From Aneurinibacillus uraniidurans (GTDB lineage: Bacteria; Bacillota; Bacilli; Aneurinibacillales; Aneurinibacillaceae), in NCBI RefSeq assembly GCF_028471905.1, contig NZ_CP116902.1, forward strand, positions 3,307,001-3,371,000: a DNA stretch of 64,000 nt, written 5' to 3'. Under the pieces are notes generated by a model, which was not told the DNA's origin, made no database searches, and worked only from the letters and a program-made list of their open reading frames with translations. The translations under genes and the position numbers were made by a program. Below are positions 6,815 through 14,938 of the stretch, piece after piece; positions within the stretch are counted from its first letter, which is position 1, and every line of letters begins with the position of its first letter.

Positions 6815-8569
6815 TTACATATACGAACGATGTTTTTGCTTTTCGGCGATAATACTCTCCTTCAAGCTTGTAAGCTTCTCCATGACTTCCCGCGAAGCCT
6901 CGGCCAGGTCACGCAGGCAGCGCTCAGCTGTTGGGCGATCTCCCCGGTTATAAGCCTGAACGGCTTCTTTAGCCAGACTGTGAACACGGGCATGCGGTGC
7001 TTCAATGGCTTGATACAGTGGACTGTTGCTGAATAAACGCTTCGCTTCGCCGTAGTACCATTTGCCAAGACGGCAGTCAAAATGAGACGCCACATCTTTC
7101 TCGTCAATTTTTTCAAAGCCAAGCAGCAGATTATACACCTTCCAGCGCCAGAGCAGGTGGTCAGTGATGGCGAGCTGAAGCAAGTCTTCCTGACTCATTT
7201 TCATATTTTTCGAGATCGAACGCACCCGATATTCATCGATCATCTTACTTAGCTGATAAACTGCTTCCCCGGTACGCCGTCCGATGGCAGCTCCCTGCTC
7301 AATCGCTTCGACAATATTATGATTGCGCGCCGTAATATCATCCGTCGCTGCTGCCTGTTCCTGGCTGATGGCTGCAATCTCGTCAAAGTGTCGACCAATT
7401 TCATGAATGCTTCCATTCATGTCTTTTAGATCATCTGATACATTCGCCAGCTTCTTAACACCTTCGTGCAGGCGGTTCGAAGATTGGCTCGTTACATTTT
7501 TAATCTCAGACGTAATGCTATGCAGTTCCTGCATATCATCTGTGATATGTGCTACCGATTTTTTTGTGCTATCTGCAAGCTTGCGCACTTCTTCGGCTAC
7601 AACGGAAAACCCTTTGCCATGTTCACCTGCGCGTGCAGCTTCAATCGACGCATTAAGGGCGAGCATGTTCGTCTGGTCAGCAATGCTTTTAATCGCATCG
7701 GTTAGCTTGCTCATACTACTGACACGCTCATACAGCTGATCCACCTGGCCTGCAATCTGTACTTGCTCTGCATCCATCTCCTGCAAGGAATTCATGACAC
7801 CCCCAAGTGCAGAAACTCCATTATCCAGCTTATCAATCGTATCTGTCGCATCATGTGCCACATTCGCAATCGAGCTCGATACTTCTTCTACCCCGGCATT
7901 CAATTCTTCCATCGCTGCGCTGACCGCAGCCGAATCTTTCATCTGCTGCTCCTGATAGGACAGCAAATCACGCACTTCGTCAATGTTAGCATTATATTCA
8001 ATAATCGTTGACAATCCGCCAATAAAACTTTTCGCTTGCAGCTCCATATATGCCTCTACGACAATCTGCTGATCGAGTGTAATCATGCTTTCATATGCAA
8101 GAAGAGCATCTGTCATCACAGCTGGACGCTTTGCAAACGCTTGCACGATATGTGGAATAAACAATTGGTTCAACAGCGTAAATGCAGGAAAGAACCAGTC
8201 CGGTGTCAGACCAACCCGTGCATGCGCTTCCGCAATAGCACGACGCTTAAATACGTATTCAAGATCCAACTTATCTTCAAATAGGCTGATCATATACGCA
8301 TAAAATGTCTTCTTTAGTTTTTGCGCATCCCCATGCTTCACCAATATTTGATGCAAAAACGGTACTTCATGCAAACGGTCATAAAATTTATCCACAATTT
8401 CCTGATGGTGCTTCTCAAATATATCTTTTAGACTATGCATAATTTCTTTTTGTATTTTTGAAATCCCCAGGAAGTCAAGCTTCTCCTTTAATCGTCCATC
8501 CGCTGAAATATCCGAATGATGATCGATATTAAAATAGCTATAGTTAGCCATCTTATCTTTCCCAAACAT
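6815..8569 (-). CDS. hemAT: HemAT-type globin-coupled chemoreceptor with C-terminal zinc-binding CZB domain
   Basis: The product is a soluble 584-residue receptor with no membrane segment. Residues 20-185 are a globin sensor with proximal histidine H116 in [11 protein letters not shown], as in HemAT of Bacillus, which senses oxygen. Residues 200-455 are the methyl-accepting signalling domain, with the hairpin tip [20 protein letters not shown]. Unlike classical HemAT, the protein continues with a CZB domain (about 465-565) carrying its zinc-ligand pattern: [21 protein letters not shown] and APHARVH. CZB domains bind zinc tightly and respond to oxidants such as HOCl. The start at 8569 is chosen because GAGGGGG lies seven bases upstream; the 7-residue longer frame has none. 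Monocistronic. Confidence 0.9.
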   Translation of the reverse strand: MFGKDKMANYSYFNIDHHSDISADGRLKEKLDFLGISKIQKEIMHSLKDIFEKHHQEIVDKFYDRLHEVPFLHQILVKHGDAQKLKKTFYAYMISLFEDKLDLEYVFKRRAIAEAHARVGLTPDWFFPAFTLLNQLFIPHIVQAFAKRPAVMTDALLAYESMITLDQQIVVEAYMELQAKSFIGGLSTIIEYNANIDEVRDLLSYQEQQMKDSAAVSAAMEELNAGVEEVSSSIANVAHDATDTIDKLDNGVSALGGVMNSLQEMDAEQVQIAGQVDQLYERVSSMSKLTDAIKSIADQTNMLALNASIEAARAGEHGKGFSVVAEEVRKLADSTKKSVAHITDDMQELHSITSEIKNVTSQSSNRLHEGVKKLANVSDDLKDMNGSIHEIGRHFDEIAAISQEQAAATDDITARNHNIVEAIEQGAAIGRRTGEAVYQLSKMIDEYRVRSISKNMKMSQEDLLQLAITDHLLWRWKVYNLLLGFEKIDEKDVASHFDCRLGKWYYGEAKRLFSNSPLYQAIEAPHARVHSLAKEAVQAYNRGDRPTAERCLRDLAEASREVMEKLTSLKESIIAEKQKHRSYM

Positions 8570-8764
8570 AATTTTCCCCCTCGATCTCATCGTATTTTTA
8601 CATGTATCATTTCCTATTGTATCTTTTATTTTACCACTATTAGGAGACTAATTAACTAGATAATAAACAGATAAAACGACATTTTCCTGAACTTACTACC
8701 ATACAGAGAATTGTATGTCTGCTACAATAACGAAATAGAGTATTGATTGTCAGGGGGATACATC

Positions 8765-9133
8765 ATGTCGACTTCGACAGCCATTACAACACTAGAGACA
8801 CTGGCAGCCATGCATCGTTGTAATGATGAAAGTCAATTATATACACAAATCGTGCACAATTTTGCACGCCTTCCTCACTTCTCCTGGATCGGAGTGTACA
8901 TAGAGACAGACGGTCAGCCTATGCTAGCTGCCTCTTCTGCGGATACACCACTCGATTCCCTAGCTCGCCAATCAATTTTACAAATTCCAATTGAAACGGA
9001 AGAAAAAGATTACGGAAAGCTTACAATTATCGCTCGCCCATCATGTACGATTGATGAGGCTGATTATATGGGATTGATCCAAATCGGGTGTGAACTTGGT
9101 AAAAAAATTACGGCACTCCGCACATCGGAATGA
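8765..9133 (+). CDS. GAF-like domain protein
   Basis: The product has 122 residues from the ATG at 8765 (CAGGGGG nine bases upstream). The pattern FSWIGVYIE...MLAASSADTP...SILQIPI...GKLTIIAR...DYMGLIQIGCELGKKI follows a single GAF domain of the small stand-alone type (compare YtsP-like proteins). It lacks the conserved cysteines of free-methionine-R-sulfoxide reductase, so that activity is unlikely. The ligand is unknown. It is followed after 49 bp by a DUF5325-like gene on the same strand. Confidence 0.6.
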   Translation: MSTSTAITTLETLAAMHRCNDESQLYTQIVHNFARLPHFSWIGVYIETDGQPMLAASSADTPLDSLARQSILQIPIETEEKDYGKLTIIARPSCTIDEADYMGLIQIGCELGKKITALRTSE

Positions 9134-9182
9134 TTTTGTCTAACGCTTGAATCGTTTATAATGGGACAGAGGTGAAAAACGG

Positions 9183-9368
9183 ATGACAACTTATCAAAAA
9201 CAGTCCCTTCTCATTGCGATTCTTGGTGTCGCTTCCTTCATGGGTGTTGGCATTTCTTTTGCTCAACGTAACTTTCTTATGGCTATCGTTTGTGCAATTG
9301 TCGCTATCCTTGTAATCGGGATTGGCTTTATGAATAAAGCAAAACACCGAAAAAATGGAACATTATAG
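9183..9368 (+). CDS. Small membrane protein, DUF5325/YlaF-like
   Basis: This 61-residue protein has two hydrophobic helices (residues 8-27 and 31-50). The pattern is VGISFAQRN between the helices and a basic tail KAKHRK. It resembles the YlaF/DUF5325 family of small Bacillales membrane proteins of unknown function. AGAGGTG lies upstream of the ATG and a strong terminator follows. Confidence 0.6.
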   Translation: MTTYQKQSLLIAILGVASFMGVGISFAQRNFLMAIVCAIVAILVIGIGFMNKAKHRKNGTL

Positions 9369-9393
9369 GTAGACAAAGTTTTCATGTTTCCAC

Positions 9394-9425
9394 AATCCTG
9401 ATCGAGGATGATCAGGATTTTTTTA
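9394..9425 (+). terminator. Terminator after the DUF5325-like gene
   Basis: AATCCTGAT (9394-9402) pairs with ATCAGGATT (9411-9419), followed by TTTTTT. Confidence 0.88.
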
Positions 9426-9432
9426 TGCATAT

Positions 9433-9464
9433 TATACTAATATTCAAATGAATACTTGAATAAT
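9433..9464 (+). promoter_or_regulatory. Candidate -10 element and ArsR/SmtB-type operator of the metal efflux unit
   Basis: A TATACT hexamer (9433-9438) is followed directly by an imperfect inverted repeat, ATTCAA (9442-9447) to TTGAAT (9456-9461), within an AT-rich block. Spaced TTCA/TGAA-type dyads just downstream of the -10 are typical sites for ArsR/SmtB/CzrA repressors. The likely repressor is encoded by the second gene of the transcript (10458). Confidence 0.5.
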
Positions 9465-9520
9465 TAGAGGGATCCATATACACTGAAGCTACCATTTATT
9501 TACGAACAGGAGGATTTTTT

Positions 9521-10480
9521 ATGGGTATGCATCATCACGATCACCCTAGTCATGATCATCACGGAGGGCACCATCACCATCATCACGGCGAGCATGCCAA
9601 TGAGAATACTCTATTGTGGGCATTCTTTTTAATTGCTGGCTTCATGATTATCGAATTTATTGGTGGCTTTCTCACGAACAGTCTCGCCCTGCTATCTGAT
9701 GCAGGCCATATGCTAAGCGACGCTGCCTCGCTTTTTTTAAGTGTGATGGCAATGTGGCTCGCACGCAAGCCTGCCACTCCGACGAAAACATACGGCTATA
9801 AACGAACAGAGATTCTCGCTGCATTTTTAAATGGTCTTACACTCGCTGTCATCTCGATTTACATTTTTATCGAGGCATACGATCGCTTTTTTGAACCGCA
9901 ACCTGTTGCTAGTCTTACCATGATGCTCATTGCTGTCATCGGTCTGATCGTCAACATCGTAGTTGCCTGGATTTTAATGCGGGGCGGCGATACACATAAT
10001 AACCTGAATGTGCGCAGCGCTTTCCTGCATGTCTTAGGCGACATGCTCGGTTCTGTCGGCGCGATTGCGGCAGGTGCTCTCATCTGGCTGTTCGGCTGGA
10101 CAATTGCTGACCCGATTGCCAGTGTCATCGTAGCTACTCTCGTGCTCGTATCCGCCTGGAGAATTATTCGAGATTCTGTTAACGTGTTAATGGAAGGGGT
10201 ACCAAGTGGCATGGACATCGATCGCATCCGACATGCTGTGCTGGAACTGGATGGAGTAGATGCGATTCATGATCTACATGTATGGACCGTTACCTCAAGC
10301 TTCCCATCACTTAGCTGCCATATTGTTATCCAAGATTACACACAGGCTGGAGATATTTTGCGAAAGGTCAATCAGTTGTTCAAAGATCAGTTTGGCATCA
10401 AACATACAACCATTCAAATTGAAGATGCCGCTATGTGCGCCAAAGGAGATATGTGCGATGAAGAAGATCACAAGCATTGA
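9521..10480 (+). CDS. czcD: CDF-family Zn/Cd/Co efflux pump (CzcD-like)
   Basis: The product has 319 residues and six membrane helices. It exchanges cytosolic divalent metal for protons. The N-terminus is a His/Asp-rich metal-binding leader (16 of the first 25 residues are His). Helix 2 has ALLSDAGHMLSDA and helix 5 has HVLGDMLGS, the HxxxD pairs that form the intramembrane zinc site of ZitB/CzcD-type carriers. The C-terminal domain (about 215-300) has HDLHVWTVTSSFPSLSCHIV. AGGAGG lies nine bases before the ATG. The regulator gene overlaps the 3' end by 23 bases. Confidence 0.9.
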   Translation: MGMHHHDHPSHDHHGGHHHHHHGEHANENTLLWAFFLIAGFMIIEFIGGFLTNSLALLSDAGHMLSDAASLFLSVMAMWLARKPATPTKTYGYKRTEILAAFLNGLTLAVISIYIFIEAYDRFFEPQPVASLTMMLIAVIGLIVNIVVAWILMRGGDTHNNLNVRSAFLHVLGDMLGSVGAIAAGALIWLFGWTIADPIASVIVATLVLVSAWRIIRDSVNVLMEGVPSGMDIDRIRHAVLELDGVDAIHDLHVWTVTSSFPSLSCHIVIQDYTQAGDILRKVNQLFKDQFGIKHTTIQIEDAAMCAKGDMCDEEDHKH

Positions 10481-10844
10481 ACCTGCCATATGCCACCTTC
10501 CTGCAGAAAAAATACACGGTCTGCGGGAAGACCTGGCTTGCCGCCCGATTGAGCATCTGGCCGCCCTTTTTAAGGGACTGGCCGATGCCAATCGCGTAAA
10601 GATCGGTTACATATTAACGCAACACGCAGAGTTATGTGTGCATGATATCGCTGATCTAGTTGGCATCTCTGTTGCCAATGCATCGCATCATCTGCGGCTG
10701 ATGCGCACACTCGGCTTAACAAAGACACGTAAAGACGGTACAACTGTTTTTTATTCCCTAACCGATGATCACATCCATCGCATCCTGTTAGTAGGGATGG
10801 ATCATATGGAAGAAGGGAAACATCACGAAAATAATACAAAGTAG
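10458..10844 (+). CDS. ArsR/SmtB-family metal-sensing repressor
   Basis: The product has 128 residues from the ATG at 10458, preceded by AAAGGAGAT inside czcD. The winged helix contains LFKGLADANRVKIG, DIADLVGISVANASHHLRLM and the wing KTRKDGTTVFYSL. The alpha5 segment DDHIHRILLVGMDHMEE aligns with the CzrA/SmtB zinc site (D-x-H-x10-H-x2-H), with the last ligand replaced by E. It also has N-terminal cysteines (ICHLP, DLACRP) and ELCVHDIA, where CadC has a CVC cadmium site, so both sensing sites appear in altered form. The location and overlap make it the regulator of the upstream pump. Confidence 0.85.
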   Translation: MKKITSIEPAICHLPAEKIHGLREDLACRPIEHLAALFKGLADANRVKIGYILTQHAELCVHDIADLVGISVANASHHLRLMRTLGLTKTRKDGTTVFYSLTDDHIHRILLVGMDHMEEGKHHENNTK

Positions 10845-10853
10845 GAGATTTAC

Positions 10854-11339
10854 ATGGACAAGCAACAACTATTAGCAGCCATCGAACAACTGTCAGACCG
10901 CGAGTGCAAGGCAATTGAGCGGACACTGACGGCGGTACAAAATATGAAAGAAAACAAATATCCCTTCCTCGGCAATTTTCTTAATGTGAGCGAAGAGATA
11001 AGCGAGAATTCCGATGTATTCGTCTGCTCCATGCCAATCGGACGCGAAGTGCTGAATCCGTATCGCATCGTATACGGTGGTATTACAGCAACACTTGCAG
11101 ATATGGCAATGGGCTGGATGCTAGAAAAGCGTATTTCCGGGCAGGATAAGTTTGTCACCCTCGACATGCATACAAACTATCATCGGGCAGGTACAGGCAA
11201 GCGGCTCATTGCGACTGCACGGGTTATCAACCAGGCGCAGCAGATCTGGCAGATGGCGTGTGACGTACATAACGACCGGGGTGATCTCGTCGTGACCAGT
11301 ACCGGTACATTCCTGCAGCTATACCGCAACCGCGACTAA
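10854..11339 (+). CDS. PaaI-family hotdog-fold thioesterase
   Basis: The product has 161 residues. An N-terminal helix is followed by a hotdog fold with NPYRIVYGGITATLADMAMG, where the usual H-G-G is YGG, and then FVTLDMHTNYHRAG, the TxxLxxxYxxP-like strand of PaaI/YbgC enzymes that hydrolyse acyl-CoA thioesters. The end has DLVVTSTGTFLQL. The substrate is not predictable. It lies nine bases after the repressor gene, with AGGAGA before the ATG. It probably forms one transcript with the metal genes by read-through, although a functional link is not obvious. Confidence 0.7.
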   Translation: MDKQQLLAAIEQLSDRECKAIERTLTAVQNMKENKYPFLGNFLNVSEEISENSDVFVCSMPIGREVLNPYRIVYGGITATLADMAMGWMLEKRISGQDKFVTLDMHTNYHRAGTGKRLIATARVINQAQQIWQMACDVHNDRGDLVVTSTGTFLQLYRNRD

Positions 11340-11377
11340 GCCTTACTCTTCTCGATTTCTGGAAAGGGGCTACGATC

Positions 11378-12160
11378 ATGAAACAAACCGTACAGACAAA
11401 TGGCATTTCACTTGCGTATCATGAAGCAGGGCAGGGGGAAGCTCTTGTATTCCTTCACGGTTTTTGCGGCAGCTCTGCTTACTGGGAACGAATCGCACCC
11501 GAACTTGCTCGTACATTCCGGGTCATTACCCCGGACCTGCGCGGGCATGGTGCAAGTGAGGTAGGCGATGGCACGTATTCGATGGACTTGCTGGCAGACG
11601 ATATTGCCGGGCTGCTTAAGGCACTCAGGCTTGAACAGGCCTATGTGTTTGGTCATTCTCTTGGTGGGTATGTGACGCTTGCGCTGGTAGATAACCATCC
11701 CGAGCTGGTAAAAGGATTCGGGCTCATCCACTCCACCGGACTGCCGGATGATAAGAAAGCGAAAGAAGTGCGGAAGGAAAGGGTAACACTTATCGAGGAA
11801 GAAGGCCTCGAGCCGTTCATCAATGATCTGATTCCGAGGCTTTTCACACCTAAAAATCAGGAAGAGATGAAAGATGTAGTGGAGCACACTCGCCAGATCG
11901 GCCTAGCCACCCCTCCAAAAGGAGCAATCAACACCTTACAAGGCATGGAAATACGCCCAGACCGGACGACTGTCCTTATAAAAGCAAAATGTCCCGTGTT
12001 GCTTGTCACCGGAGAAGACGACCACATCATTCCATCGGAAAGCACATGGGCTGGCGCACCCGAGCATGCTATGCGAGAAACATACTCCCACTGTGTTCAT
12101 ATGAGCATGTACGAAACGCCAGATAATCTGATCCATACCATTCAAAGCTTCGTGAAATGA
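11378..12160 (+). CDS. Alpha/beta-hydrolase
   Basis: The product has 260 residues and a complete catalytic triad layout. The oxyanion region is FLHGFCGSSAYW, the nucleophile elbow is GHSLGG (Ser near residue 94), the acid is in LLVTGEDDHIIP, and the catalytic histidine is in HCVHMSMYE. The overall pattern is that of small serine esterases or lactonases of the BioH/RsbQ/3-oxoadipate-enol-lactonase type. The substrate is unknown. It follows the thioesterase by 38 bp on the same strand with a GGAAAGGGG ribosome site, and a long perfect terminator closes the unit. Confidence 0.75.
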   Translation: MKQTVQTNGISLAYHEAGQGEALVFLHGFCGSSAYWERIAPELARTFRVITPDLRGHGASEVGDGTYSMDLLADDIAGLLKALRLEQAYVFGHSLGGYVTLALVDNHPELVKGFGLIHSTGLPDDKKAKEVRKERVTLIEEEGLEPFINDLIPRLFTPKNQEEMKDVVEHTRQIGLATPPKGAINTLQGMEIRPDRTTVLIKAKCPVLLVTGEDDHIIPSESTWAGAPEHAMRETYSHCVHMSMYETPDNLIHTIQSFVK

Positions 12161-12206
12161 AAAGAGGCAATCAGCATCGTATTATAGCGTGCTGATTGCC
12201 TCTTTC
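12161..12206 (+). terminator. Terminator after the hydrolase gene
   Basis: AAAGAGGCAATCAGCA (12161-12176) is a perfect partner of TGCTGATTGCCTCTTT (12189-12204). Confidence 0.88.
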
Positions 12207-12344
12207 ATTTTACCTTCGACTCTGTGTTTTGTACGTTTATTAAATTTTTACACAAAAAATATGGTTAGGGTACGTGATCAATTATATAATAAAGGCTGGC
12301 CAATAAAGACGTAAAACGGCTACTACTTATTTTGGGGGATACAC

Positions 12345-13142
12345 ATGGAACACTATTGGATTGCCATTATCCTTGGTATCGTGGAAGGCTTGACTGAATT
12401 TTTGCCAGTTTCCTCCACGGGTCATATGATTTTAATGGCGGATTTACTCAACTTTGACGGGGACAAGGCTAAAACATTCGAGGTTGTGATTCAACTTGGT
12501 TCGATTACCGCTGTTGTATTTGTGTTCTGGCGGCGCCTGCTTAGTCTGATTGGAATCGGACGTACACGCACGTACGGTCCGCAATTGAATTTGCTGCATG
12601 TAATAATCGCTGTCCTGCCAGCAGGCCTTGCCGGTGTACTGCTACATGACTTTATTAAGAAATATTTATTCTCTCCATATACGGTGCTTATGGCGCTGGT
12701 GGCGGGAGCGATTCTGATGATTGTAGCAGAGCGATTCCAGCCACGTATCACCGCACCAACAATTGATGATATCACCTACCGTCAGGCGTTTGGGATCGGC
12801 TTATTCCAATGTCTAGCGCTCTGGTCTGGTTTTTCCCGCTCCGGTGCGACAATCGCAGGTGGTCTGTTGCTTGGGACAAGCCATAAAGCGGCTGCTGAAT
12901 TTACCTTTATCGTGGCGATCCCGGTTATGCTGGGAGCAACCGGACTGGACCTGATAAAAAGCATGCACTTCCTTTCAGCGAGTGATTTCGGATTTTTCGC
13001 AACTGGCTTCGTAACAGCGTTCGTTGTTGCCATGCTGGCGATTGTATCATTCCTGAAGCTTTTGCAGCGAATCAGCCTGACACCGTTTGCGATTTACCGC
13101 CTGCTTCTGGCAGCTGTATTTTATCTGTTTGTGCTTCGGTAA
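12345..13142 (+). CDS. uppP: Undecaprenyl-diphosphate phosphatase
   Basis: The product has 265 residues with about eight membrane helices and both BacA/UppP signatures. These are [17 protein letters not shown] near the N-terminus (catalytic Glu) and [16 protein letters not shown] in the middle (phosphate-binding Ser/Arg). The enzyme dephosphorylates undecaprenyl pyrophosphate on the outer face of the membrane, recycling the carrier for peptidoglycan synthesis, and overexpression gives bacitracin resistance. The ribosome site is GGGGG, and TATAAT at 12285-12290 is a likely -10. Monocistronic. Confidence 0.93.
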   Translation: MEHYWIAIILGIVEGLTEFLPVSSTGHMILMADLLNFDGDKAKTFEVVIQLGSITAVVFVFWRRLLSLIGIGRTRTYGPQLNLLHVIIAVLPAGLAGVLLHDFIKKYLFSPYTVLMALVAGAILMIVAERFQPRITAPTIDDITYRQAFGIGLFQCLALWSGFSRSGATIAGGLLLGTSHKAAAEFTFIVAIPVMLGATGLDLIKSMHFLSASDFGFFATGFVTAFVVAMLAIVSFLKLLQRISLTPFAIYRLLLAAVFYLFVLR

Positions 13143-13186
13143 CAAAAAAATCCAGGGACATGTTGAATCGTCTCTGGATTTCTTTG
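13143..13186. terminator. Bidirectional terminator between uppP and the DUF523 gene
   Basis: AAATCCAGGGAC pairs with GTCTCTGGATTT. A-rich and T-rich flanks on both sides separate convergent genes. Confidence 0.8.
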
Positions 13187-13188
13187 TT

Positions 13189-14157
13189 TTAAAAGTCTCT
13201 TCCTTTTCCTGAATCCGTGATCTCCACGAACTCCTCTGGATACGGTTCGAAAAATGTCTGCCTAAGCAAATACGGGTGCTCAAAGCGAATCACCCACGAT
13301 TTCAACACCGAAAGCGGACTGCTCAGTGGCAGCTTCCCATCCCGGTATTTCTCCAGCAATTCCAAAAAATGACCACGTTCACCGGATGACAAATAGTCTG
13401 AGAAGTATCCCATAATATGCATCATCACATTAATGTTCGACGTAAAGCGCGGCGCACGCGCAAACAGTAGACCGAGATGCTCCTCGTAGGCGTCCAGCAC
13501 CTCTTCGATTGACTTCTTATCCCGATTCGCCACAATGTTACCGAGCACCTTTAGCTCTTTCTGATTATACGCCATAAACAAATACTTGTTATCGCTTTGA
13601 AAATTAACCAGCACTTTCATCGACTTCTGTGTCTTGATGGCACGAAAGGTTGACAGCGTGTACAGCTTCGTCAGAAAATGCTCGCGAATCTTAAAGTTTT
13701 TCAGTCGTCCTTCATCCTCAATCGCAGCACGCGGAAACCGATCTGTGATTGCGCCTCCAAATAATCCACTGCTTTTATGTAAAACAGCTGGACGCTCGCC
13801 GGCACTGTATACTTTCACATCTTTTATCCCACACGAAGGGGAACGATTCTTCAAAATAAATCCATCCACATCCGACAAAGATGCGAGAAATTGATCAGCA
13901 AACTGCCCCATCTCATCTGTTACATCTCGGCCACTTGTCGGCTGTATCAGACGGCGATCCTCTCCGCTCAGTACCACACGAATGGTTTCGCGCGGCGTCC
14001 CCAGCTCGATCGCGATCTCCGGGCAAACCGGAATAAAATCGACATGTTCCTGTAACTTGCTGACAAATTCATCCGGAATCATCTGCCCATTATATCGACA
14101 AGCGTCAAACTCCAGACATTTGCTTACCACAATCGTTGGTCTGGCAAAATCCCGCAC
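13189..14157 (-). CDS. DUF523-DUF1722 (YbgA-type) protein, TudS-like cluster domain
   Basis: The product has 322 residues from a GTG at 14157 (AAAGGACGGCGGAG upstream); a TTG at 14193 gives a 12-residue longer form without a ribosome site. The first domain (1-150) has SKCLEFDACRYNG and RSPSCGIKD, three cysteines that in DUF523/TudS proteins hold a [4Fe-4S] cluster used for 2-thiouracil desulfuration. The second domain (DUF1722, 170-310) has unknown function and contains ILMA-like YLFMAYNQKELKVLG and MGYFSDYLSSGERGHF. It sits immediately after a rhodanese gene, so a sulfur-handling role is plausible. The substrate is not known for this fused form. Confidence 0.8.
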   Translation of the reverse strand: MRDFARPTIVVSKCLEFDACRYNGQMIPDEFVSKLQEHVDFIPVCPEIAIELGTPRETIRVVLSGEDRRLIQPTSGRDVTDEMGQFADQFLASLSDVDGFILKNRSPSCGIKDVKVYSAGERPAVLHKSSGLFGGAITDRFPRAAIEDEGRLKNFKIREHFLTKLYTLSTFRAIKTQKSMKVLVNFQSDNKYLFMAYNQKELKVLGNIVANRDKKSIEEVLDAYEEHLGLLFARAPRFTSNINVMMHIMGYFSDYLSSGERGHFLELLEKYRDGKLPLSSPLSVLKSWVIRFEHPYLLRQTFFEPYPEEFVEITDSGKGRDF

Positions 14158-14182
14158 AATCTCCGCCGTCCTTTCTTTCTCT

Positions 14183-14497
14183 TTACTCTTCAATATAAAA
14201 CGCGACTTCCGCCATCCCGCCTTCTACATTCACGATTTTCTCGAACCCTTGATTCAACAAGAACTGCGTCACATGCCAGCTCCGAACGCCATGCGCACAC
14301 ATGACAAAAATCGTCTGCTCCCGATCAAGTTCCGCAAGACGCTCAGGTACAGTATTCATCGGCATATGATTTGCTTTCTTAAGATGCCCTACTTCCCATT
14401 CGTATGATTCGCGCACATCCATAATATAACTTTCGTCTAGTGCCCCTTGCTTATACAAATCCGCAAATTCATGCGCAGAAATCGCATTTGTTGTCAT
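14183..14497 (-). CDS. Rhodanese-like sulfurtransferase domain protein
   Basis: This is a single 104-residue rhodanese domain. IMDVRESYEWEVGHL leads into the active loop VMCAHGVRS (Cys-x-x-Gly-x-Arg-Ser) and VNVEGGMAEV. The active cysteine can carry a persulfide. The ribosome site AGGAGG precedes the ATG. The gene ends just upstream of the DUF523-DUF1722 reading frame and overlaps its longest form, so the two are almost certainly co-transcribed. It may supply sulfane sulfur to, or accept it from, that protein (inference). Confidence 0.85.
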   Translation of the reverse strand: MTTNAISAHEFADLYKQGALDESYIMDVRESYEWEVGHLKKANHMPMNTVPERLAELDREQTIFVMCAHGVRSWHVTQFLLNQGFEKIVNVEGGMAEVAFYIEE

Positions 14498-14667
14498 GCT
14501 GTTTTTTTCCTCCTCATAAGTCCTGCATTTTTCCTTATCGCTATTATAGCCAGAGCGTACACATGATTGCCACTCTCGCTATGCTGCAAATGCGCAACGC
14601 AAGTAGAGACACGATACAGAACGTGCTACAATGGATGAAATACGCCATGAAGGAAAGGATGAACGGA

Positions 14668-14889
14668 ATGAACCTGACAGAAAACACACCTGAAAATATT
14701 GAATATATGATCGAAGCGATCAAGGATAAGCTACGCATTGCAAATGCCAGCGCTGTAAAAGCATCTCACTTCGATGACAGTAAATACGAAGACCTCAAGG
14801 ACATTTATGACATGGTTATGTCGCGCAGCCAGTTTAGTATTAGCGAAATGGAAGCAATCGTGACCGAACTAGGCAGTCTACGCAAATAA
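14668..14889 (+). CDS. UPF0435 family protein (YfkK-like)
   Basis: The product has 73 residues starting MNLTENTPENIEYMIEAI, followed by KLRIANASAVKASHFDD and YEDLKDIYDMVMSR. This is the UPF0435/DUF1128 family known as YfkK in Bacillus subtilis; its function is unknown. The start at 14668 is taken because GGATGAACGGA precedes it and because it gives the family length. The longer upstream frame (to 14440) overlaps the rhodanese promoter and is not believed. A strong terminator follows. Confidence 0.8.
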   Translation: MNLTENTPENIEYMIEAIKDKLRIANASAVKASHFDDSKYEDLKDIYDMVMSRSQFSISEMEAIVTELGSLRK

Positions 14890-14896
14890 ATTTTCA

Positions 14897-14932
14897 ACAA
14901 AAAAGCAGCCATACAGCGGCTGCTTTTTTGCG
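14897..14932. terminator. Bidirectional terminator between yfkK-like gene and corA
   Basis: AAAAAAGCAGCC pairs with GGCTGCTTTTTT between convergent genes. Confidence 0.85.
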
Positions 14933-14938
14933 TTCTAC

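Noticed and set aside
14440-14667. Upstream extension of the UPF0435 frame
   Set aside because: The added N-terminus is Cys/His/Phe-rich and overlaps the rhodanese promoter. The short form has the ribosome site and the family length.
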